This document shows, in pieces, positions 57,441 to 64,000 of a stretch of 64,000 nucleotides of DNA. How positions within the stretch are numbered: the first letter of the stretch is position 1; each line of letters begins with the position of its first letter. Below the pieces are notes generated by a model that worked only from the letters and a program-made list of their open reading frames with translations, made no database searches and was not told the origin of the DNA. The DNA is from Hofstenia miamia (taxonomy: Eukaryota; Xenacoelomorpha; Acoela), in the NCBI GenBank assembly GCA_004352715.1, contig SCFE01000113.1, positions 439,793-503,792 on the forward strand, written 5' to 3'. A program made the position numbers and the translations under genes.

Positions 57441-58689
57441 AGATGGAAGCAGGTTGGGTTGACCGGTATTAACCGGTACCGGTTGGGTTGGGTCGAAAAT
57501 TTCGTGAAACCGGTTGACCGGTTTTTTAATTCCTCCACAAACCGTGGCTGTCTGTAGGACAGAATTTATATCTCCGTTTCAAGGAAAGTAAAAAGGATTT
57601 TTACTAATATATTATAAGAAAAAAAATATAATTTCATAAATATTATATGCATGTAGACAGAAGGTGTAAGCTTTAAATATAACGTATATAGCTATATAGT
57701 ATATATAAATGAAACGTTTAAAAAACATAAAAACAAAAGGAGAAAACGATAACATTTAGAAAATGAACACATCAAATCTCTGAGTTGGGGTGTGCTCGTG
57801 TAGAGTGTGGAAAAGGAAACCCATCCTCATCTACTAGGTAAGATAAATCAATCCCACTTTTTTTGAATACAGATTCACTCTTGTTGATTGCGGTTGAATG
57901 TGGTTCCACATTTTCTAGCAAGGGGGCTATGCCGGTCTGGACCCCAGACCCCCTTCTTTGAAAACGCCCCTGGTTCGTTATAACTGTTCTGCTAGTAAAA
58001 TATGGGCTTAAAAAAATTTCAGTAGAAAAAATTGCTAGTTTTTTTGGCATCCCTGCTTTATTTTTGCTCGACCGGTACCGGTAAAATTTTTAGCTTCAAT
58101 AACCGGTTCAACCGGTAACCCAACCGGTTTGGAAATAAAACCAGTTGGGTTGGGTTGTTAAAAATGTCGACCGGTTCCATCTATGGTATATACACCTCCA
58201 AAAATTTCGATAATCTATTTGAATTTCAATAAGTAAAATTTTTTTCATTCTTTTACATAATTTTTTAATTGAAATGCTACATATAAAATGAATCTCAAGA
58301 GAAATAATGGTACTTCTAGTATTAACAGACCTCTTATCTACGGTTCTTAGTTCTGACATTCTCTCCATGGCCGGATTATACTCAAATTAAACTTAAACAA
58401 AATTGTCTTCACACTATTTGGTGGGAAACTGCACGGTTGGAAACAATTTCTATTTGTATTTCCACTAATGGATTAGCATCTAAGACGAACAATTTCTGCA
58501 GTTTTCACGAATTCTCTAAGTTTCTAAACAAGGATTACTGTCAATCAAATGATTGCAAAAACACTGGTTCTCACATAAGCAATTTGTAATACATGTTACA
58601 ATGTCTTACAAGAAGAGCATTCGGTTTAGAATTAATGTTATTAATGCACAGTCAAATTTCACCTTACCAAATCATGCGGTGGTCTTATG
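57441..58689 (-). repeat. Inverted block B (probable LINE 5' region with ACCGGT array)
   Basis: Nearly identical to block A (37310-38520) in opposite orientation, with about 40 extra bp near 57530-57575. The left boundary, AGATGGAAGCAGG, is where similarity to block A stops. At the right end the plus strand reads C-N-T-C ... C-Y-x-C-T-V-K-F-H-L-T-K-S-C, a PHD-like finger in broken frame, and passes into the LINE ORF1 described next. The block is therefore best read as the 5' untranslated region and ORF1 start of a plus-strand LINE. Confidence 0.8.
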
Positions 58690-59830
58690 ATTGTAAGTTA
58701 TGAAATATCCAATCATTTTATCACTTTGTGGAATAAGAATAAGAAAAAAGAGTTTATTCGTGAAGTTCAGGACTCTTGTTTGAACTTATCGGGGAGTGAA
58801 GTCTTTTTTTAATTTTTAGACGAATGTAAGATCTTGCTTAAGGGAAATTATAAGAAATCTAGCAATAAATTACAAAATGTTCAATCCCCTCTAGACAAGA
58901 TAAATATGAATATAAATATCAATAAGTACAAAAAAGATAGTAATGAACATAGCTATAAACGTTGAATAAAAGTAATTGGAATCCAAGAATCGGATAGTTC
59001 CCGGCAAGCTGATATGTTGCATTACGACTTCAAATCTGTCAAGCAAATTTTAACGTGTTTAGGCATCGAGCGCGGACATATTTACGATATATTTCGCATC
59101 GCTAAATTCAGAAGTGGATTCCGGCCATCGGCCTACCTTTGGTTGATTTGGGATCTGAATGGGGTAAACGTCGCAGTTAGCCCAAGCTTACAAGCTTAGG
59201 AACTATAATCAGAAAATGTATATAAGGCTGATTTCAGCTTCTCAGATCGTAAACTAGAAGGAAACGCCATGGCTTATAACAACTGAAGGAATCGATAGAT
59301 CTCGTCTTCGAATCGGGAATTTAAAACTACCAAAATAAAATTGTAGTAAATATTGCTTCCCCAAGTAACTGACTATCTTTAAATGGTTGGTATACAAATT
59401 GTCAGAGTATAATAAGCTTAGATCGAAGTCTTAGTCCCCTTTAATACGTAATATCTCAACTTTGAAATGGTTATTTTGACAGAAACCTGGATTGACGCTT
59501 TCATAACAGAAACATTATTCCCAAAATTCTCGATTTTAAAGCAACTAGAAGTGATCGGTTATTTTCTAAAAACATGGTGGCTGCTTAATTCTTTGTCGCG
59601 GTGACAATAGGCATTTTACAATGAAATGGGCTTCTCAGTATGAATTTGCATGCTCTACCATAATTTTACTTCATCAATTCGCCATTCTTATTATTTGTCT
59701 CTACATTCCCCCAATCAAAGTCATTACAGAGCTGATGCTTCGACTATTGTTAGATGCTTAGATAATTGGCCCATATTCAAGAAAAGTAACCAGTTGCAAG
59801 TAAATATTACCCTAGTAAGTACTATCTAGT
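58590..59830 (+). pseudogene. LINE ORF1 and start of endonuclease (same clade as 31180-34570)
   Basis: After the PHD-like finger (58588-58670, H-x4-C spacing as in the LINE ORF1 at 34.5 kb) there are lysine-rich and coiled segments. The RRM-like part follows: D-F-K-S-V-K-Q-I-L-T-C-L-G-I, then I-Y-D-I-F-R-I-A-K-F-R, R-P-S-A-Y-L-W-L near 59030-59150, and a second part N-A-M-A-Y-N-N. Near 59465 E-M-V-I-L-T-E-T-W-I-D marks the beginning of the apurinic endonuclease. Many stops. The RT part is absent; sequence after about 59830 is unrelated or deleted. Confidence 0.6.
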
Positions 59831-60189
59831 AAATACTAGTAATTCTTATTAAAAGTAACAAGTAAATACTATCTAGTTTATCTAGCTAGCAGTCTAGACA
59901 AAATTAATTACAAAAATTACGCGTTTTTAAAACAAATGTTAACTAGACATTAATTATTTTAAATTTTTAATCAAAAGTACGTTATTTTATATTGTGAAAA
60001 TTAAAAAATGTGGTAGAATTAAATAATGAAAAAATAGTTTTTTTTGCAAAATTTTTGGTTGAGTTAATATATGCATCTTGTTCCTGTCGAACATGCCGCA
60101 CTTCAATTGGTATTTGCTAATCCGCTTATTAGATCTGAATCTATTCTGAGGAAAAGTTATTGTATATTCTTACAATTGTGTATATGAGG
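59831..60189. other. AT-rich stretch with AGTAAATACTATCTAGT-type repeats at its left
   Basis: Short imperfect repeats at about 59800-59890. Nothing coding is recognised. Confidence 0.4.
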
Positions 60190-60400
60190 ATGTATCCAAA
60201 ATACTATTAATTGAATCTGGAAAGCAGTTTTCGTTGAGCAAGTTTCAAAAAAATGTGACAATATTCAAACTAGAAGCAAGGATAAATTTCTTGATGATAA
60301 AAAAACTGGTGGAGGACCACCAGCAATTCTTTCTCCAAATGATATTGTTGCAGTAAGAATTATAGAAAAAATTACCGAATATTGTCCATGAATCATGGGA
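60190..60400 (+). pseudogene. Myb/SANT-like (NAIF1-type) DNA-binding domain relic
   Basis: A frame reads V-E-Q-V-S-K-K-C-D-N-I-Q-T-R-S-K-D-K-F followed by K-T-G-G-G-P-P-A-I-L-S-P-N-D and a short helix. The K-x-x-x-x-x-x-x-x-x-K-x-K ... T-G-G-G-P-P order is characteristic of the Myb/SANT-like domain shared by NAIF1 and the accessory protein of Harbinger transposons. Stops before and after show decay. No Harbinger transposase was found in the window. Confidence 0.55.
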
Positions 60401-60759
60401 CAATTGAAAATATCATTTTACTTTTTGTGAATCAATAAGGAGTTAAACTACCAAAAATACTTTGAGTTTCCGATTTGCTTAAAACCCTTAAATGTTAATT
60501 ACAATTTACTTTAGTAAATTATTGCTATTCAGCAAAGTGGATTTTCTAGAAAAGTCATTGTTACTAATGAATTAGGAAAAGCAACACTTTTACCGGATGT
60601 AACCAAAATATAGTATAAATATGTTAAGCACAATACGTATTTGGTTGGTTTAGGATGCGAAATAGCTTATAAAAGTGGCTAACATGTGAGAACTTAGGTA
60701 CATTGGCAATAAGTCCAACTGCTCAGTTAGACATTGTGTCAATTTTCTTCCATTTCACA
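60401..60759. other. Stretch without a supportable gene
   Basis: Possible continuation of the Harbinger-type relic. Nothing firm. Confidence 0.35.
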
Positions 60760-61480
60760 GAGTATTTGCCTAGTATTAGAAAGCGCCATAATTGATAATA
60801 ACGTATATATTTACTCTACAAAATTTATTAAAGTTGTATTTGGTATACAGTTCCTTAACAAAGTTAAGGTTTAATTGAAAACAGCTAGATTTCTAATTTT
60901 GGTATTGAGGAATTCTGAAAAGTCAAGGTTTTCATTGAAGGTAACACCAAGTTAAGTGGCTTTTCTGGAGTTTGTGAGTTCGTGATCATGTATATTAAGC
61001 TTAAACTGGTCCGAAAAAATCTATTTTTAAGGAGGTATGCAACATTAAAAATTGCGATTTGCTGACATTTAAATGAAGTTGGTTTCTTTCAAACCAAATT
61101 TTTATTTCGATAAGATCAACAATTAAAGGTTTTGTGCACATGAGCTTGCGTTAAGTTAACTAGAATAGATGCAGTTATTATCTGCATATTGTATTATGCT
61201 TTTGTTTTTATGTGAAAGACTGACAAGTCATTTACGTATATGTTAAAAATTAGTGGACCTGAATTATTGATCCCTGAGGGACTCCTCGTTTTCTATTCAT
61301 ACAACAGGATTGGTAGTTACAAACTTTAACAGCCTGGTGTCGATCACTTAAAAACTTTTAATTAAAAGTACTGCTTCGTTGGGGGCAGAAGAACATTTTC
61401 AAATTTAGGAACAATTTAAAAAGTCAAGCATTTTCAATATTTGAAATGCTTAGAATCAGTTTTTTGTGCGTATTATACTA
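60760..61480 (-). pseudogene. LINE reverse-transcriptase palm/thumb fragment
   Basis: Reading the minus strand in several frames: F-L-S-D-R-H-Q-A-V near 61345, R-G-V-P-Q-G-S-I-I near 61270, F-N-I-Y-V-N-D-L-type sequence, Y-A-D-N at the catalytic YADD site near 61170, and L-G-V-T-F-N-E-N-L-D-F near 60950. These are the conserved blocks of CR1/L2/Jockey RTs with the second catalytic Asp changed. It faces the ORF1 remnant at 58590-59830, so the two are separate insertions. Confidence 0.62.
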
Positions 61481-62430
61481 GTAATCTTTCTTTGATCGGA
61501 TCAGGTCACGGATCAGTATTAGACGGCGGTTCCTATCTACAGTAATACCATTTTTTCGAGAAAACTCTTTCTGTGTTTTGTATTTTTCGCATTGACCCCT
61601 ACAATGTTGATGTTGAGTAAATTCGAATGCCGAACGCGTCATTTGAGTTTTTCGCTTGGTTCAACTTGTTTTTTATTCAATTTTCCTTTTTCTTTTTAGG
61701 CGAGGATGTCTCAAAATCACGACGTTGTAACAGGGTCGCAAAATGCGAACAGGTGACCAATGTGACCTGAATAAGATTTTACACGGTGAAAAAGTAAAAT
61801 TGCAAAATAGATGAGCCGGTGACCTGAATTACCCATTTTTAAAATTTGCTTGTAAATATATTTGACATGAACAACATATCACTCTGGTCTTTACTGATAT
61901 ATTAATGCCTCACCTCTCATTATAAAGGCATGGTTTTAACATTTCCCATAATTTAAGTTTGGAAATAAAAAAACTATCGAAATACGTCTTATCACGCAAA
62001 AATGCTAGCAAGTCCCAATCATCATTATAAATAATCAGTCTGTTCGCAAATATTTATTTAGTACACTTCTGGCAAATATTTGGACATAGATTTAAATCGT
62101 ATTTCAAATATTAATTTAATATTAACCTATTTCAAAATAAAGACTTACAAATATGCAAAATCAATCAAATCAGAATGTTGCATTCTAATTCGAATGTTGC
62201 TAAGTTAAAATTCCGGATCCAGAAAATTCTCGTGAATTACTAAAATTTTTAAATACAAATAATTTCAAGGGCTAACACTTTGTATGAAATACGTAAATAA
62301 CAATTCTCAATATCACTTCTGCGTTTCTATTTCATTGATTTTGGAAAAATTATTAAACAACCACCACTTTCTAATCTAGCTTTGTAATATACCTCAGACA
62401 AACTAGTGTGGATTTATCTAAAATATTTAC
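61481..62430. other. Stretch without a supportable gene
   Basis: Somewhat higher GC at 61500-61760. No domain recognised. Confidence 0.4.
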
Positions 62431-62517
62431 ATTGTCATAGTCTTTTAGCCAAATTTCAGGAACTGAGTATACTGCATTATTACCAATTTTGTTATAGATA
62501 TTTATAAATTCAGTGGC
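62431..62517 (-). CDS. Candidate internal exon (29 codons), product unknown
   Basis: The exon opens after a TATATTTTCAG acceptor and ends at an AAT/GTAAAT donor, 87 bp, phase 0 at both ends. It encodes A-T-E-F-I-N-I-Y-N-K-I-G-N-N, then A-V-Y-S-V-P-E-I-W-L-K-D. The upstream exon at 63417-63454 leaves in phase 0, so the two can be joined to one helical peptide. No family recognised. Confidence 0.42.
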
Positions 62518-62584
62518 CTGAAAATATAGGTATTTTGGACTCATCGAAAAAAGAAGAAAATTTAAATTTGACACAACTTATGCA

Positions 62585-63074
62585 AAGTCACATTGCGCAT
62601 TTCTACATCTGCAAAATTGTCAATTAGTTTTTGAAGTTAATTTTGTTGAGCAAATCACTTTCAATGCAAAGAAGTGACAGTACACCAAGACGCTGTTGAC
62701 CCATCTTTAATTCTTTTGAGTTGTAAAAACGAGCGTTCTCCGGAACAATTGGTTTGCCATCAGACATAATTAGATCCGCAGTGCTGATATGTCACCAAAA
62801 AGCCGTATATTATCTGGTATAGTTCCTGACGCAGTGTCAGCTCTGTCTTCTAATGTTTAAGTTTGTCCAGCTTCAGCAGCCTCCTCATGATCACTACTCA
62901 TCTGAGATGATGATCGGGGAACTATCAGTAGCAGAAGCACCAACATCCGTAGCTTTCTTGTCCACCAGAGTGAAAAATTAAGTGACTTTGTGTCTTCTTG
63001 AGCACTTCTTCTTCATGACGCTTTTTCTTCCCTAACTCCTTTGCTCGCTCCCAACCACCTTTACGTTGTGACAT
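62585..63074 (-). pseudogene. Internally deleted hAT (ZMYM/TTF-type) transposase relic in an intron
   Basis: The ATG at 63074 begins M-S-Q-R-K-G-G-W-E-R-A-K-E-L-G-K-K-K-R-H-type sequence, typical of the basic N-terminus of TTF/ZMYM-like hAT proteins. About 100 codons later, in other frames, come E-R-S-F-L-Q-L-K-R-I-K and G-Q-Q-R-L-G-V-L-S-L-L-C-I-E-S-D-L-L-N-K-I and F-A-D-V-E-M-R, the C-terminal dimerisation block. The whole central region (zinc finger, RNase H fold) is missing, so this is an internally deleted, frameshifted copy. Confidence 0.65.
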
Positions 63075-63416
63075 AAATCAGCATTAATCTGGAAAGCAGA
63101 AATGTAGCATACGTCTAAGATAAAGTTAGTGGAATTTCAATGAAGAATAAAAAAATATATAACACAAATAAAGAAATGAATCACCCAAACAATAAATTCT
63201 GGAAACACTTCCGCACTACCTAGCAAACAAGAAGTAGAAAATATTTAAGATACAGAAAAGCATTGCAGATCACAATATGCAACTGTCACACATATTATAG
63301 TAGTTCTCTTGTATAGCTAAGAAATACATTTTTTTAAGCTGCTTTGATTTCCTTTGAGAAAGAAAGCAGTTTAATTTAACGACTAAAAAAATTTCAAAAT
63401 TGACTTTCGGACTTAC

Positions 63417-63454
63417 TTTCGCCGCAAGAAGTGCGTAATGATTACCATATTTGA
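63417..63454 (-). CDS. Candidate micro-exon (38 bp), product unknown
   Basis: It lies between a long pyrimidine tract ending CATACATATAG and a perfect GTAAGT donor. It reads K-Y-G-N-H-Y-A-L-L-A-A-K after completing a split codon (phase 1 in, phase 0 out). Joined to 62431-62517 it gives K-Y-G-N-H-Y-A-L-L-A-A-K-A-T-E-F-I-N-I-Y, a coherent helical sequence. The hAT relic lies in the intron between. Confidence 0.42.
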
Positions 63455-64000
63455 CTATATGTATGAGAAACGATAAAAATAATAATACTTCCCTCCCCAC
63501 AATTTTTTTGTTTCTTAAATTTTTGGCCTGGATTTTTGGCTGGACATAAGTCATGTATCTTGTTGCCTTATGGGTAATCCGACACTGGATATTGAAAGAT
63601 CATTTCAGCTAAGTGGTTGGAGTGTGGCTTCGATAGGAATGAATTGTTGTGACTTGATTAGAGAACATATTTTGAGAGCGCACAGACTTTAAGATTATTA
63701 AGGAATTGGTGTTCGGCTTAATATTTTTTACTCCTCTTTGAGGTCGAGGAAAGCTTTCCATCTTTGCGGGTTCCGTTGGCGACATGGAGGATTTTTGAAA
63801 GAAACATATTGATTGTCTAATTCATGCATTAAGGTGGGTGGAAAATTATATTTGTTGACGAGATGAACTTGGATATTGTTGGAGAATATTGACAAGATGC
63901 ATTTGAAACAGACTTTAAAGATGTCTTAATAAGAAATAAAAGAGCTTCAGCCGAAACTTTGGTGTAGCGAGGATTTCTTCTTAAATTTTATCAAAAACAA
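63455..64000. other. Right edge, no gene recognised
   Basis: Minus-strand text near 63840-63960 contains broken open stretches (L-L-F-L-I-K-T-S-L-K and so on) that may be another decayed repeat. Confidence 0.35.

Noticed and set aside
1-64000. Previously undescribed multi-gene system
   Set aside because: The window shows ordinary animal gene fragments among decayed transposons; nothing suggests functionally linked neighbouring genes.

Overview
The window looks like draft assembly of an AT-rich invertebrate animal genome. The evidence is spliced metazoan genes (a class A receptor, an SLC1 glutamate-type transporter, a gelsolin-repeat protein, an aquaporin-like exon), dense (TA)n microsatellites, many decayed LINEs and DNA transposons, and runs of N. 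No phylum can be named from the sequence. There are no operons, CRISPR arrays, tRNAs or rRNAs that I can see, and no sign of a coherent new multi-gene system. The interest lies in nested mobile elements, isolated conserved exons and assembly artefacts.

Layout. 1-0.9 kb: 3' part of a hAT transposase. 6.45-9.86 kb: one minus-strand receptor exon present twice in exactly repeated 1,702-bp blocks separated by a single N, almost certainly a false duplication. 10.4-16.7 kb: four orphan exons with good splice sites and unknown products. A gap edge at 14.38 kb still carries a Nextera transposon-end adapter. 18.7-21.1 kb: a LINE split by a Tc1-like element with TA target duplication, immediately followed by a 5'-truncated R4/Dong-type LINE set in (TTA)n (21.1-23.3 kb). 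24.9-26.6 kb: a transposon with about 435-bp inverted repeats. 27.5-28.2 kb: a second, badly decayed Tc1/mariner-type transposase. 31.2-34.6 kb: a nearly complete but frameshifted CR1/L2-like LINE on the minus strand (ORF1 with PHD- and RRM-like parts, endonuclease, reverse transcriptase). 35.2-36.3 kb: a plus-strand LINE remnant.

37.3-38.5 kb and 57.4-58.7 kb hold two nearly identical blocks in inverted orientation, rich in the palindrome ACCGGT. The second leads into a LINE ORF1, so the blocks are probably LINE 5' regions. The second block ends exactly where an aquaporin-like last exon begins. Between them on the minus strand lie four phase-compatible exons of an SLC1 (EAAT-like) transporter (48.3-41.2 kb). 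They cover only about its N-terminal third. A small gelsolin-repeat protein with a signal peptide follows at 52.3-52.7 kb. 53.1-54.0 kb holds two abutting MITEs, one with a TA and one with an 8-bp target duplication. 58.6-61.5 kb contains converging LINE remnants and a Myb/SANT-like transposon-associated domain. 62.4-63.5 kb has two small phase-matched exons with a hAT relic in the intron between them.

The genes are unrelated neighbours. The main force shaping the region is successive transposon insertion, often into or beside (TA)n or trinucleotide repeats, and these same tracts coincide with most assembly gaps.
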